Positions 18,550 through 29,147 of a stretch of 64,000 nt of DNA are shown one piece after another. Position 1 is the first letter of the stretch; every line of letters begins with the position of its first letter. Under the pieces are notes generated by a model. It searched no databases. It worked only from the letters and a program-made list of their open reading frames with translations, and was not told the DNA's origin. The stretch is from positions 1-64,000 of the forward strand of contig CP087975.1 of assembly GCA_024426085.1 (NCBI GenBank), in the 5' to 3' direction. The DNA comes from Rhizobium sp. RCAM05350 (GTDB taxonomy: Bacteria > Pseudomonadota > Alphaproteobacteria > Rhizobiales > Rhizobiaceae). Made by a program: the position numbers and the translations under genes.

Positions 18550-18933
18550 ATGGAAACAGAGACCGATCAGCCGGTCACCTCTGCGAAGCCGTTCTCATTC
18601 GCAGGTGCCCGCCAGATGATTGTTACCGTTTTTCGATCCCGCCTGAATCCCGACGTGCAAGATGCGTATGGCCCGATAGCCAAGCGCATGAGCGAGCTGG
18701 CTCGCACAATTCCCGGCTACGTCTCTCATCAGGGCTTTGTCGCTGAGGACGGCGAGCGCGTTACCATTGTCGAGTTTGAAAGCGAAGAAGCGCTTCAGCA
18801 ATGGAGAGATCATCCCGAACACTCGAAGGCAAATAAGCGTGGGATCGAGAGCTTTTTCAGCGACTACAAAATTCCGGATTTGCGAAGGGATCAAATCACG
18901 GCATGGAAATCCAAGTCTGCGCAATTGCGATGA
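18550..18933 (+). CDS. Antibiotic biosynthesis monooxygenase (ABM) domain protein
   Basis: A 127-residue frame whose core (MIVTVFRSRLNPDVQDAYGP, ELARTIPGYVSHQGF, GERVTIVEFESEEALQQWRD) is a standard ABM dimeric alpha-beta barrel. These small heme- or cofactor-free oxygenases act on quinols, heme or reactive aldehydes. The first ATG is 18550, but family members usually begin at MIVTVF (18616), so the 22-residue extension is doubtful. The last 20 residues look shifted: IQVCAIAM, a more usual ending, appears in another frame just beyond. The 300 bp that follow hold no supported gene. Confidence 0.75.
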   Translation: METETDQPVTSAKPFSFAGARQMIVTVFRSRLNPDVQDAYGPIAKRMSELARTIPGYVSHQGFVAEDGERVTIVEFESEEALQQWRDHPEHSKANKRGIESFFSDYKIPDLRRDQITAWKSKSAQLR

Positions 18934-19195
18934 CCCCACGTGAATTGACAAATGCGCAGACCAAGAAGCCTGGCCGACAACAGCCACTAATTACGGCAGA
19001 ACTGATCGACTATCATCGCCGTCAGCATCAGTTGCGAAAACGTAGCGATACGCCAGGCAACGGGCTCTGTCCTTCGCCGCCTGCGGAATATGCTGCAGTA
19101 CGTCCAATTTTAGAGTGCGAACTTACAACTTGAACGCCGATATCGGTCAGGTTGGCTCACAGCTGAGATCAAAGTTGAAGTAGCTGCCTATCACC

Positions 19196-19238
19196 AAACT
19201 CCCGATTTCTGCACGAGATGATATTCTGACTTTTACAG
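19196..19238 (+). repeat. Repeat unit A, second copy
   Basis: AAACTCCCGATTTCTGCACG with ATGATA..GACTTTTAC matches the copy at 14147-14190 in direct orientation. The two bracket a 5-kb block running from the MBL gene to the monooxygenase gene. Confidence 0.4.
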
Positions 19239-20194
19239 GAAAGGCCCGTGCGCCCAGGGAATGGAGCTGTCGTGTTTTTCGATCATGCGGCGCAGGTCAG
19301 AGAATTCCCGCCGCAGGTGACCGATGAACTTGCGGCTGGCAGGATTGGCATAGGGTTTGCGCTTGGTCATGATGCCGAGCGCGCTCGGGCTGCGGGATGT
19401 CGAGCGGGATGACGGTGATCTTGCTTTCGCGGCGGAAGGAAAAGGCGACGGAAAGCGGCAGGATGGCCAGCGCATCGGTCCCGGTAAGGTAGTTGATGAC
19501 ACTGAGAAGCGATCCGCCGGCATAGCGGGATCGAGACTTCCGGTATGCCAAGCGTCAGCAGGATGTTGTGGAGATCGAGAACCAGCGGCGAGCCCGGCAG
19601 GGGCGCCACCCAGGGGTAGTGGACAATGTCCTCTATGGCGATGGTCCGCTTGTGCACGAGAGGATGGCCAACGCTGCAGGCCAGTACGTTGCGGGCCGGG
19701 AGAATGGGTTCGAATGCATAATCAGCCCTGAGATCCGATGTGCCGGTCGGTGTCACGGCAAGATCGATCTGTCCGGATTCCAGGACCGCCATCAGATCGG
19801 GATAATTGCCATAGGATTGGTCGATCATGATCCCCGGTTCGCTCCGCTGGAAGGAGGCGACCATCGGTGAGATCACGGCATCCATGAAGAAGGGAACACC
19901 ACCCAGCCGGACGCGCCCTGACGAACCGGACTTGAAGCTGCGGATGATCTCGTCCGCCTTTCTCGAAGACGACAGGATGGCCTTGCCCTGTTGGCCCAAT
20001 TGCTCTCCAAGAGGCGTCGGCTGCATCGGCCGGCGCCCGGGGATGAAGAGCTGTTCGCCGATCCGCTTTTCGAGCATCGAGATCGTGCGCGACACGGCCG
20101 ACTGGGTCATGCCGAGCAGGGCGGCGCCCTCAGTTACCCCGCCCGTCTCGATGACGGCGGCCAACTGGACGAGATGTCGTTCATCTAACTTCAT
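19233..20194 (-). CDS. LysR-family regulator of the ring-cleavage genes (frameshifted)
   Basis: A standard LysR protein: MKLDERHLVQLAAVIETGGV, GMTQSAVSRTISMLEKRIG, and effector-domain segments GRVRLGGVPFFMDAVISPMV and QIDLAVTPTGTSDLRADYAF. Frameshifts near 19525 and 19385 scramble the C-terminal third. It can be followed in other frames as SLLSVINYLTGTDALAILPL and KPYANPASRKFIGHLRREFS to the stop at 19233. It is divergent from the VOC dioxygenase gene, and a perfect dyad overlaps its start codon. Likely activator or repressor of that gene pair. Confidence 0.83.
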
Positions 20195-20207
20195 AGCAAA
20201 TTGCTAT
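20193..20207. promoter_or_regulatory. LysR box
   Basis: ATAGCAAATTGCTAT is a perfect 7-bp dyad around one base and fits the T-N11-A pattern of LysR binding sites. It covers the LysR start codon and faces the divergent dioxygenase gene, so it could serve both autoregulation and activation. Confidence 0.6.
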
Positions 20208-20370
20208 AATGGTTATGAGTAATCGCAACAAGAGGGCGTGTGAGGTGTGTATAGTCTGCCCATCTCTGGAAGCGATACGATAGACCGGCACGCAGCAGTG
20301 CAGTTGTCGCAGCGACACGCGGGAGACGTGCCGGAGATTGGACGAAGTCCTTGAGGAGGAGAACAGGGCG

Positions 20371-21328
20371 ATGGCTTTTGTCAGCGGATATCACCATTTG
20401 ACGCTCAGCACCGATGGGGTGCAGGAAGACTATGATTTCTATACCAAGATACTCGGTTTGTTTTCGGTGAAGCGGACCGTGCTGTTTGACGGCAGCGTTC
20501 CGGTCTATCACCTGTATTACGGCTCGCGCGATGGCGATGCCTCGACCATCATCACCACCTTTCCCTTCCGCAAGCCGGCGATCTTCGGGGCGGCGCAGGA
20601 CCAATCAGTCAAAGATCATCCAGCAAGCCATCCCCGTCGGGGCATCGGACTATTGGGTCGACAGGCTGAATGCCAAGGGCATCGAGGCACGGAAATTCAG
20701 CCGCTTCGGCTTGACTAGGGTGGGTTTCAAGCATCCATGCGGCATCCCGCACGAGCTGGTGGAAAGTCCGGCCGACACGCGTCCCTCTATTGTCAACGAG
20801 GCGCAGGGCGTCGATGCGCAACATGGCATCAAAGGCATTTACGGGGCGGCAATCGCCGTTTTCGATCGCACGTCGATGGACGACTTCCTGACCGTCGGCA
20901 TGTCGATGAAGAAGGAGGCCGACAGTGACGAGGGGTTGATGTTTTCGGTGCCGAACACGGCAGGTCCGAGCAGCATGGTCGAGATTCTGCATGAACCGAA
21001 CGATCGCCAGGGAACCTGGACGCTCGCCGGCGGCACGATCCACCATCTCGCGCTCAACAGCGGCAACGAGGAAAATCAGCTGAAACTCAAGGCGCATCTC
21101 GAAGGACTTGGCTTCACCGATGTTTCGGACCAGAAGGACCGCAACTATTTCAAGTCCTGTTATGTCCGTTCGCCGGGCGGTGCGCTGTTCGAAATCGCCT
21201 GGTCGGTCGAGGGCGGCTGGGCGCGCGACGAGCCTCCGGGTGAGATCGGTACCACGCTCGTGTTCCCTCCATGGTTCGAGGATCGCAAGGCGGAGTTGAT
21301 CGCCGGTCTCGAACCGGCCAACTTCTGA
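20371..21328 (+). CDS. VOC-family ring-cleaving dioxygenase, PcpA/MhqO-like (frameshifted)
   Basis: A two-domain vicinal-oxygen-chelate protein of about 319 residues. The first module opens SGYHHLTLSTDGVQEDYDFY with a ligand histidine. The second contains GTIHHLALNSGNEENQLKLK and SPGGALFEIAW, with the His and Glu ligands of the Fe(II) site. Such enzymes open hydroquinone-type rings. One frameshift near 20605 splits it (FGAAQDQSV against RRTNQSKIIQQAIPVGASDY). ATG 20371 follows GAGGAGGAGA. It precedes a carboxylesterase gene by 9 bp, the same pairing as mhqO-mhqD in Bacillus quinone detoxification. Confidence 0.83.
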
Positions 21329-21336
21329 GCAGCGCC

Positions 21337-22001
21337 ATGGCGATGCATGATGCTCCATTGCGCCTTGGTGTGCCACCCGGGGAGGCCAAGGTCCTTTGCG
21401 TATTCGTCCACGGGCGCACCCAGGCGCCCGAGGACATGCACGAACAGGTGGTCGGCAGGCTCAAGAGCGCTGGTATCGCTTTCGTGCTGCCGCGCGCAGC
21501 AGGCAATAGCTGGTATGACGCCCGTGCTGTCGATCCACTGACGGACGGTGCGCGCCGCCAGCTCGATGCTTCACTGACCCATGTTCGCCAGATCGTTACC
21601 GATTTCGTCCGGGATGCCGGACGGCCTCTTCCGATGCTTGTCGGCGGATTCAGCCAGGGGGCCTGCCTGACGCTGGAATACGCGATGAAATACGGGCCTT
21701 GGGATGGGGCGATGGTGAACCTCACCGGCTGCCGTGTCGGCACGCCGGCCTGCGACTCGGCCTTTCGCCGATCTTGACCGCATGCCGGTCTATCTCACGG
21801 GCTCCGACAAGGACCCGTGGATACCGGTCGAAGCCTTCGCCGGGGCTGCGGAAGCGCTCGGCAAGGCGCGCGCCGAATTGCGCTGCGACATCTTTCCCCG
21901 ACAGGGCGCACGAAGCATCCGACACGGAGGTAACGCAGCTCGACGCAATATTGTCGGCGCTGGCATCCGGCAGAAAACCGTTCCGGCCGGCTGCCGGATA
22001 G
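21337..22001 (+). CDS. Phospholipase/carboxylesterase-family hydrolase, MhqD-like (frameshifted)
   Basis: An alpha/beta hydrolase of about 220 residues. It shows LCVFVHGRTQAPEDMHEQVV, the nucleophile elbow LVGGFSQGACLTLEYAMKYG, then (next frame) MPVYLTGSDKDPWIPVEAFA with the catalytic Asp region, and GRAHEASDTEVTQLDAIL with the catalytic His. Frameshifts lie near 21750 and 21895. It is placed between the dioxygenase and the first binding protein, all on one strand, so it probably acts on the ring-fission product or a related ester. Confidence 0.8.
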
Positions 22002-22035
22002 TCACGCATTCGACTGTGTCATGGGGGAGAGAAGC

Positions 22036-23311
22036 ATGATGAAGCGAAGAACACTTCTGAAAGGCACTGCCGCCGCTGCGGTGGGCATGACGTTCGGTGC
22101 CTTTCCGACGCCGGCGATATCACAGAACGCCAAGATCAAGCTGGGTTACGTCAGCCCGCAGACAGGCCCGCTCGCAGCCTTTGCCGAAAGCGACAAATTT
22201 AATATCGATCGCTTCCTTGCGACTGATATCGGCAAGAATTTCGAGATCATCGTCAAGGACAGCCAGTCAAACTCCAACCGCGCCGCCGAAGTTGCCAAGG
22301 AACTGATCGTGTCCAACAGGATCGACTTGATGCTGGTGGCGTCCACGCCGGAAAACACCAATCCGGTCGCGACCACCTGCGAGGCGGAGGAAATCCCCTG
22401 CATCTCGACGAAGGCGCCCTGGCAGCCCTGGTTCATCGGCCAGCAGGGCAATCCCGGCGACCCGGCATCCTGGAAGCCGTTCAACTTCGCCTACCATTAT
22501 TTCTGGGGCCTCGAAGACATCATCGCGGTCTACACCAATATGTGGGCGCAGCTTGAAACCAACAGGAAGGTCGGCGGCCTGTTCCCGAACGACGCCGACG
22601 GCAATGCGTGGGGTGATCCACAGAATGGACTGAAGGCGGGATTGGCGACTGCCGGGTTTGAACTCAACGATCCCGGCCGCTACCAGAATCTAAGTGACGA
22701 TTTCACCGCCCAGATCAACGCTTTCGAGGGTGCCGGCATCGAGATCATCACCGGCGTGGTGATCCCGCCGGATTTCACCACCTTCTGGAACCAGGCAAAG
22801 CAGCAGGGCCTGACGCCTAAAGCCGTGACGGTCGCCAAGGCGATCCTGTTTCCGCAATCGATGGAAGCGCTCGGCCAGAACGGTCACAATCTCTCCTCGG
22901 AAGTGTGGTGGTCGGCCAGCCATCCCTTCAAGTCATCGATAACCGGCCAGTCTTCGGCGGATCTGGCCGCCGAGTTTACCGAGAGGACGGGCAGGCCATG
23001 GACCCAGCCGATCGGCTTCATCCACTCGCTGTTCGAAATGGCGGCGAATGTGATGGGCAGGGTTGACGACGTAACCGATGCCGAAGCCGTCGCAGCCGCG
23101 ATCGGGGGCATCCAGGGCCGATACTGTCGTCGGTCGCATCGAGTGGAACGGTGCAGGCCTGCCGCCGTTCGCAGCCAAGAACGTCGCCAAGACGCCGCTG
23201 GTCGGCGGCCAATGGCGCCGTCAGCCGGACGGGAAATTCGAACTGGTCATCGTCGACAACAAGACCGCAACCTTCATTCCCGCCGGCGGGTCAATGGAAT
23301 CATTGAGCTGA
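22036..23311 (+). CDS. ABC transporter substrate-binding protein, branched-chain amino acid type, copy 1 (frameshifted)
   Basis: A periplasmic binding protein of the Peripla_BP_6 (LivK-like) family, about 425 residues. It begins with a twin-arginine-type signal (MMKRRTLLKGTAAAAVGMTF, cleavage after PAIS). Mature features are IKLGYVSPQTGPLAAFAESD and DSQSNSNRAAEVAKELIVSN. A frameshift near 23115 interrupts the C-terminus, which goes on as TVVGRIEWNGAGLPPFAAKN. It is a paralogue of the binding protein at 26.3 kb but has no permease genes of its own; LivGFHM 4 kb downstream is the obvious partner. The ligand is probably an aromatic acid rather than an amino acid. Confidence 0.87.
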
Positions 23312-23409
23312 ACGATAGAGCACATGAATATCGTTGCCAGCGGGGTTGAGAGCCCCGGCTACTTCGAGCTCGGAACTGATGGCATCGAGACGGTGAGCGC
23401 CGCCCCGGC

Positions 23410-25034
23410 TCAAACGGTCCTTTCTGGCTTGGAATCGTTTTGCCCGTTGACGCGATATGCAAGCTGCGGACGCGTTAGGCCGAGAAGGCGCGCTGCGGCG
23501 GAGAGGTTTCCGCCCGCCCGTTCGAGCGCTGCTCTATAGACCGATTGCTCGAAATCGCGGAGGGAGAATTCCTCTGCCCCCACCAGCGTTTCGAGCAGGG
23601 ACGACACGGATGCACCGTCTTTGCCCCCCATGGACGGGGGTGGCAAGGCGAGAGAGCTGCGTTGCAATTTCCTCTGCTGTAATTGGACCTAGATTCGAAT
23701 GGCTTGCGAGCGTTGCGCTCAACACGCCGCGCATCTGGTGGAGGTTGCCCGGCCATGCATGGTCCTCGACGAGCTTCGTTGCCGAGTCGTCCAGAACCGG
23801 TGCCTTCATACCCATCCGGCTGGCCAGCATCGGTAACAGCTCCGTTGCGATATCGGCACGCCCGCCGGTTCGCTCGGCGAAAGCCGGTAGCCGGATTGAC
23901 AACGCCGACAGGGCCGCCCGCAGTTCGGGCGACAGGCCGGGAGAATTGCCCGGCGTATCCTCCAGCGACAGCGCAATGATGCGTGGCCCGCCACTGAGAA
24001 TCCCATCCTCGATCGACCGCGCCAGCTGCAGCTGGATGTCGGCCGGAATGGTCTCGATGCCATCGATCAGGATCGTCTCCCGCCCCGCATTGCGCTTGGC
24101 GGCTTTACAGGGGCACCGTGATTTCGGTGCAGAATTCAAGATTGACCTGCGCGCCGAAGATCCGCCGCATCTCCGCAGCCTGCGTCGCGGATGCACGATG
24201 AAGATAATGCGCCGCCCGGCTCCTGCCGGTGCCCGAGGCCCCGAATATGAGAACCGGCAGCGCCATGGGGGCCAGAAGGTCCAGCTGCGGTCGCACAGGC
24301 GCGAGCAGCACCCGGTCCAGCCCGCTGAGAGAGACTTCAGGCAAATGGGCGCCGGATTTGCGCACGGGCTCGGGTGGCAGCGTGTCCTGCGTGGCGACGA
24401 TCCGGTCGCGAAACATTGTAACCTCAGGGGATCCGAAGCGCCCCATGCACCGGCATGCTTGCCCACTACACGGCAATGGTTATGCCCCTGGCCAACGCAT
24501 TCCACTTCCTTGTAGACGATCAGCGTGTCGAAGAATTCGCTGGCATAGCCGGATGCATAGCCGAGCTGCGTCCAGCAAACAGGATCCGCAGAGGGGCGTT
24601 TGTCGTGGAATTCCGCCGCCTCGACGCTGTCGTGCCAGAGGAATTCAGCGGTGAGCTTCTTCTTGCTGAAATCGTAGGTATTGAACACCGTTTCAACCCG
24701 CACCACGCCGCTGAACGTGTGAAGCCGGGTGCCGGCTGTGAAGGCGTCGCGTGCGTTGAGATTGGGCCAACTCGCCCGTACAGAAACGCGCATCGGACTG
24801 GCCTGACAGGAAGCCGATCCGGATGAGAAACACGCGTGCCTCCTGAGGCCCGAGCATGCGAATGAGCTCGCGCCGGAGCTCGGTGCTGACGGCGGTTCGC
24901 TGCATGACGATGCGCGCGCCATTGAGACTGATCATGCCATCGCTGGGGTTGAACACGATACTGGACAGCAGTTCGCGAACGGTCGGATTACCGCCGCGGT
25001 CCAGCACTTTGGACAGTTCAATCGGAGCGATCAT
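23410..25034 (-). CDS. V4R-domain NtrC-like regulator with a degenerate AAA module (frameshifted)
   Basis: Order of domains: XylR_N-like start (MIAPIELSKVLDRGGNPTVR, with RELIRMLGPQEARVFLIRIG); V4R effector domain ending VECVGQGHNHCRVVGKHAGA; an AAA region with a weak Walker A (GASGTGRSRAAHYLHRAS) and Walker B-like ETILIDGIETIP; and a Fis-type helix-turn-helix (LERAGGNLSAAARLLGLTRP). The GAFTGA loop needed for sigma-54 contact is missing, and about 25 residues between Walker A and B appear absent. Several frameshifts (near 24800, 24440, 24120, 23640) interrupt it. XylR/DmpR relatives sense aromatics. It is convergent with the first binding protein and divergent from the SDR gene. Confidence 0.78.
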
Positions 25035-25381
25035 TCCATGTTCTCTCACGCCATCAGACGACAGATTGTAGCATCCAGTGTTTTATCAAATGGTCAAGTC
25101 AATATGATGGTTTCATCAACTGGATTCATGCGGATGTTTATTTTGCATCGCAAAAATACATCACAAATAATCTTTATATTTCAGCTAGTTGTGTTTTTTT
25201 GATCAAGGGAAATTCCTATTTCGGTCAAACATTTGACAGGTCCATACGTTTCCACGTCCTAATCATCCCATGGACATGAAGCCGCTACCGGGGAGGAGCG
25301 GACAGTGCCTGGCGAGAACGGTTCGGCGTGGGGTGAAGGTGTACCCGCCAAACCGCCAGATGCAGTGGCGTGGGAGCAAGA
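25035..25381. promoter_or_regulatory. Control region between the V4R regulator and the catabolic operon
   Basis: This AT-rich 347-bp gap holds repeated half-sites ATCAAATGG and ATCAACTGG (near 25084 and 25115), a TTGATCAA palindrome near 25198, and a TTGACA hexamer at 25233-25238. A GG-N10-GC pair at 25272-25285 resembles a weak -24/-12 promoter. Any of these could serve the SDR operon; no single promoter can be chosen with confidence. Confidence 0.4.
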
Positions 25382-26201
25382 ATGACGACTTTACAGGACA
25401 TGTTCGACGTTCGTGACAGATCGGTCATTGTGACCGGCGGGGCAAGCAGGATCGGCCGCGCCTATGCCGAGGTGATGGCTGACAACGGCGCGCGTTTGCA
25501 TTTTCGACATGAACGCAGATCGTCTCGATGCGGTCGTCGAGGACATGAAGAGCGGGCGGCGGCGCCGTCTGGGGACAGGTGATCGACGTGAGCGACCGGA
25601 CCGCCATGGCCTTGGCGTTCGATGCCGTGGCGAGCCGGAACGGCCGGATCGATGTGGTTTTTGCCAATGCCGGCATCGATGCTGGCCCTGGCTTTCTGTC
25701 GACCGAGGGCGGCCGTATTCCCCGAAGGTGCGATCGACGTGCTGGATGATCACCACTGGGACAGGGTGATCGAGGTGAACCTCACCTCCGTCTACACAAC
25801 CGTCAAGCATGCCGCGCGGCACATGAAGGCGACCGGCGGCGGCAGGATCATCGTCACGTCGTCGATTGCGGCCCAGATCAACGAAGCGATCGTCGGCACG
25901 CCCCTACATGCCCGCCAAGGCCGGCGTGGACCATTTCGTTCGCCAGATGGCGATGGAACTTGGGGCCTTCGGTATTCTCATCAATTGCATTTCGCCCGGC
26001 CCCTTCATGACCAATATCGCCGGTGGCCGCTTGAAAATCCCCGCGGACCGCAAGGCTTTCGAGGCGCAATCCCTGATCGGCCGGATCGGCGACACGGAGG
26101 ATATCAAGGGGCTGGCGCTCTACCTGGCGTCGCCATGCTCGTCCTATGTGACCGGAAGCCAGATCGTCATCGACGGAGGCGCGATGCACCGCATCAAATG
26201 A
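25382..26201 (+). CDS. Short-chain dehydrogenase/reductase (several frameshifts)
   Basis: A classical SDR of about 270 residues. The NAD(P) motif is SVIVTGGASRIGRAYAEVMA (TGGASxIG). The frame then changes to MNADRLDAVVEDMKSG, then VFPEGAIDVLDDHHWDRVIE and GGGRIIVTSSIAA. The catalytic YxxxK appears in another frame as YMPAKAGVDHFVRQMAMELG, and the end is CSSYVTGSQIVIDGGAMHRI. At least four single-base shifts occur (near 25500, 25560, 25690, 25905). It is the first gene of the plus-strand run leading to the Liv transporter and probably oxidises an alcohol or dihydrodiol intermediate. Confidence 0.8.
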
Positions 26202-26280
26202 GACGACGCAACGGCCAACCTGCGTGGAGGACGCGGTCGGCCGTTGCGAACATCAACAGAGACATCAAAGGGAGGAGACC

Positions 26281-27581
26281 ATGATGGAACTGACAAGCAA
26301 GATAGCGAGGCCGTCGCGTCGAACGGTACTCAAGGGTATGGGTGCTGGCCTTGTGGCCTCGGCGCTCGGGCGCCGATGGTTGCGCGGGCCCAATCGGCCG
26401 GCACAATCAAGATCGGTTTCGTCACACCGGCGACCGGCCCGCTCGCGCTGTTCGGCGAAACCGACAGCTGGGCGCTGGGCAAGATCAAGGAACTGGTCAA
26501 GAGCGGACTGGAGACGAAATCCGGGCGCTACGACGTCGAAATCCTGATGCGGGACAGCCAGTCCGATCCCAACCGGGCAGCGGAAGTCGCGGGCGACCTC
26601 ATCCTGAACGAGAACGTGCATCTGATACTGCCGGCATCAACGACGGATACGGTCAGCCCCGCTGCCGACCAGGCCGAACTCTACGAATGCCCGTGCATTT
26701 CGACGGGCGCGCCCTGGCAGGCCATCATCTTTCCGCGCGGCGGACAGGATAAGCCGTTCAAGTGGACCTACCATTTCTTCTGGGGTCTCGATGAGGCGCT
26801 CAATACCTTCGTCGGCCTCTGGAACACGCTCGACACCAACCGCAAGGTTGGCATGCTGTTTCCCCAGAACGCCGATGGCGAAACCTGGGGCAATGATGGC
26901 TATGGCCTGCCCGCGCCGACCCAGAAGGCTGGCTTCGAGATTGTGGTGCCCGGATATTTCCAGCCGCGCACGAACGATTATTCCGCCCAGATCAATGCCT
27001 TCAAGGAAGCGGGCTGCGACATCATCGGCGGGATCACCTATCCAGACGATTTCAAGACCTTCGTCAACCAGTGTGCCCAGCAGGGCTACAAGCCCAAGGC
27101 CATGACGATAGCCGCGGCGCTGCTCTTCCCATCCGGGATTCAGGCGCTTGGGCCGCTCGGCGACGGCATGTCGTCCGAGGTTTGGTGGACACCGGCCTTC
27201 CCCTTCAAGTCGACGCTGACGGGGCAGGCAAGCCGCGATATCGCCAACGTATGGGAAAGCGAAACGAAGAAACAATGGACCCAGCCGCTTGGCTACAGCC
27301 ATGCGATCTGGGAGGTCGCTCTGGATGTCCTCAAGCGCTCTGAAAATCCGCTCGACCGGGCGGCCAATCTTGAGGCGATCGTCGCGACCAAGCTCGATAC
27401 GCTGATCGGTAAGGTCGATTTCTCCAGCGGCCCGCACAAGAACGTCTCCACGACACCGATCTTCGGCGGCCAGTGGAGGAAGGGCGACAAGTGGCCCTAC
27501 GATCTGAAGATCGTCGACAACACCGTCAACAAGCTGTTCGAGCCTGAACAGAAGATGGTGCCGATCCCGTGGTCGGTCTGA
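26281..27581 (+). CDS. ABC transporter substrate-binding protein, branched-chain amino acid type, copy 2 (frameshifted)
   Basis: A Peripla_BP_6 protein of about 433 residues with a Tat-type signal (SRRTVLKGMGAGLVASALG). Loss of one G near 26368 (CTCGGGGCGCCG would be expected) shifts the frame inside the signal peptide. After it, GTIKIGFVTPATGPLALFGE, MRDSQSDPNRAAEVAGDLIL and QPLGYSHAIWEVALDVLKRS run unbroken to TGA 27581. It lies directly upstream of livG and is the likely cognate binding protein. It is clearly related to copy 1 (shared DSQS-NRAAEVA and GQWR segments). Confidence 0.88.
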
Positions 27582-27690
27582 GCAGGACCGAGACTCCGGA
27601 ACCAGGCCTGCCACCTTCGTGCGCGGCAGGACGAGACAGGCGGCAGTGAGCTGCCGCCTGACGGGCATGCATGAGTTGGGATGGAGAAGC

Positions 27691-28421
27691 ATGGCAAACG
27701 ACGTATTGCTTGCGGCGCAGGGACTGACCAAGTCCTTCGGGGCGTTGCAGGGTGCTCCACGATATCACCTTCGACGTTCGAGCTGGCGAAGTTCTGGGCA
27801 TTCTCGGTCCGAACGGCGCCGGCAAAACCACGCTCTTCAATCTGGTGAGCGGTGATATCCGTGTCGACGGCGGTGAACTGGTCTTTGCCGGCGACAGACT
27901 GGTCGGCCAGCCGCCCTACCGGCGCTGCCAGATGGGCATTGGGCGGACGTACCAGATTCCACGACCTTATGTCGGCATGACGACGTTCGAGAACCTGCTT
28001 GTCGCGGCCTCCTTTGGTGGTGGCCGATCGGAAGCCGCAAGCTATGCGCGATGCGCCGAGATTCTGCGTCATTGCGAACTCGCCGACAAGGCCAACCGCC
28101 CGGCGGGTTCGCTGACGCTTCTCGATCGCAAGCGGCTCCGAACTGGCGCGTGCGCTTGCCTCCGGGCCGAAACTTCTCCTGCTCGACGAGATTGCCGGCG
28201 GCCTGACCGACGACGAAGGCAAGGCGCTCGTAGCACTCATCCGACGCATCCGTGACAACGGCGTCACGATCGTCTGGATCGAGCATGTCCTGCACGCTCT
28301 GCTCGCCGTCGCCGATCGGATCATGGTGTTGAATTTCGGCGAGAAGATTGCCGAAGGCGCTCCGGACGACGTCATCAACGATCCCGAAGTCAGGCGCGTT
28401 TACATGGGAATTGAAACATGA
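27691..28421 (+). CDS. livG: ABC transporter ATPase, LivG-like (frameshifted)
   Basis: The protein starts MANDVLLAAQGLTKSFGAL. After a shift near 27752 the Walker A GILGPNGAGKTTLFNLVSGD and the Q-loop region GIGRTYQIPRPYVGMTTFEN appear. After a second shift near 28137 come LARALASGPKLLLLDEIAGG (Walker B), the H-loop WIEHVLHALLAVADRI and the typical LivG ending INDPEVRRVYMG. It energises uptake together with LivF. Its TGA overlaps the livF ATG. Confidence 0.87.
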
Positions 28422-29147
28422 GGACGGCGCTTTTGTCCACGCATGGGCTGGTGGCCCGCTATGGCGACTTCCAGGCCCTCTACGGCGTTGATTTCGAAAT
28501 TGGCGCAGGCGAGGTCGTGGCACTGATCGGCGCCAACGGTGCCGGTAAGTCGACGCTCCTGAAATCGATCATGGGCCTGCTGCGCGTGGCCCCAGATATG
28601 GTGCAGCTCGATGGCCGCCCGGTCGGCGGTAGCCAGCCATATCGCATGGTGGCCGCCGGTGTCGCGATCGTGCCCGAAGGGAGGCGCCTGTTTTCGGGCA
28701 TGTCGGTCGCCGACAATCTGCGCGTCGCCATGGACCATGCCGCCACGCCGCACGGTGAGGCATGGACGGTCGACCGAGTCTACGCGCTATTCCCGATTCT
28801 CAAGGAAAAACAGGCCGTGCCGGTGCAGTCACTCTCGGGTGGCCAGCAGCAGATGGTCGCCATCGGCCGGGCGCTGCTCAACCAACCGCGCCTGCTTCTG
28901 TGTGACGAGATCAGTCTCGGCCTCGCGCCCAAGGTGGTGCGGGAAATCTATCAGTCCATTCCCTCGATCGCGGAAAACGGCACCGCGGTCGTGGTGGTCA
29001 GAACAGGACGTGGGCTTGGCCCGCTCGGCCTCCAACCGGCTCTACTGCATGCTCGAAGGTCGCGTCACCCTTACCGGCCGGTCGGCGGATATTTCCCGTG
29101 AGGCAATCAGCGAAGCCTATTTCGGAGCGTCTCATGCATTGGATTGA
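28418..29147 (+). CDS. livF: ABC transporter ATPase, LivF-like (frameshifted)
   Basis: Walker A is ALIGANGAGKSTLLKSIMGL, the Q-loop region GVAIVPEGRRLFSGMSVADN, the signature LSGGQQQMVAIGRALL, and Walker B RLLLCDEISLGLAPKVV. A frameshift near 29005 moves the D/H-loop end to VVVVEQDVGLARSASNRLYC, ending YFGASHALD at 29147. The gene overlaps livG by 4 bp and livH by 14 bp, as in tightly coupled liv operons. Confidence 0.87.

Noticed and set aside
25271..25286. Possible sigma-54 promoter (GG-N10-GC)
   Set aside because: The spacing fits, but the surrounding bases match the TGGCAC/TTGC consensus poorly and the nearby regulator lacks GAFTGA. Kept only as a mention in the control region.
26637..27731. 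A 364-codon minus-strand frame
   Set aside because: Antisense to the second substrate-binding protein. Histidine/arginine-rich composition typical of a GC-rich shadow frame.
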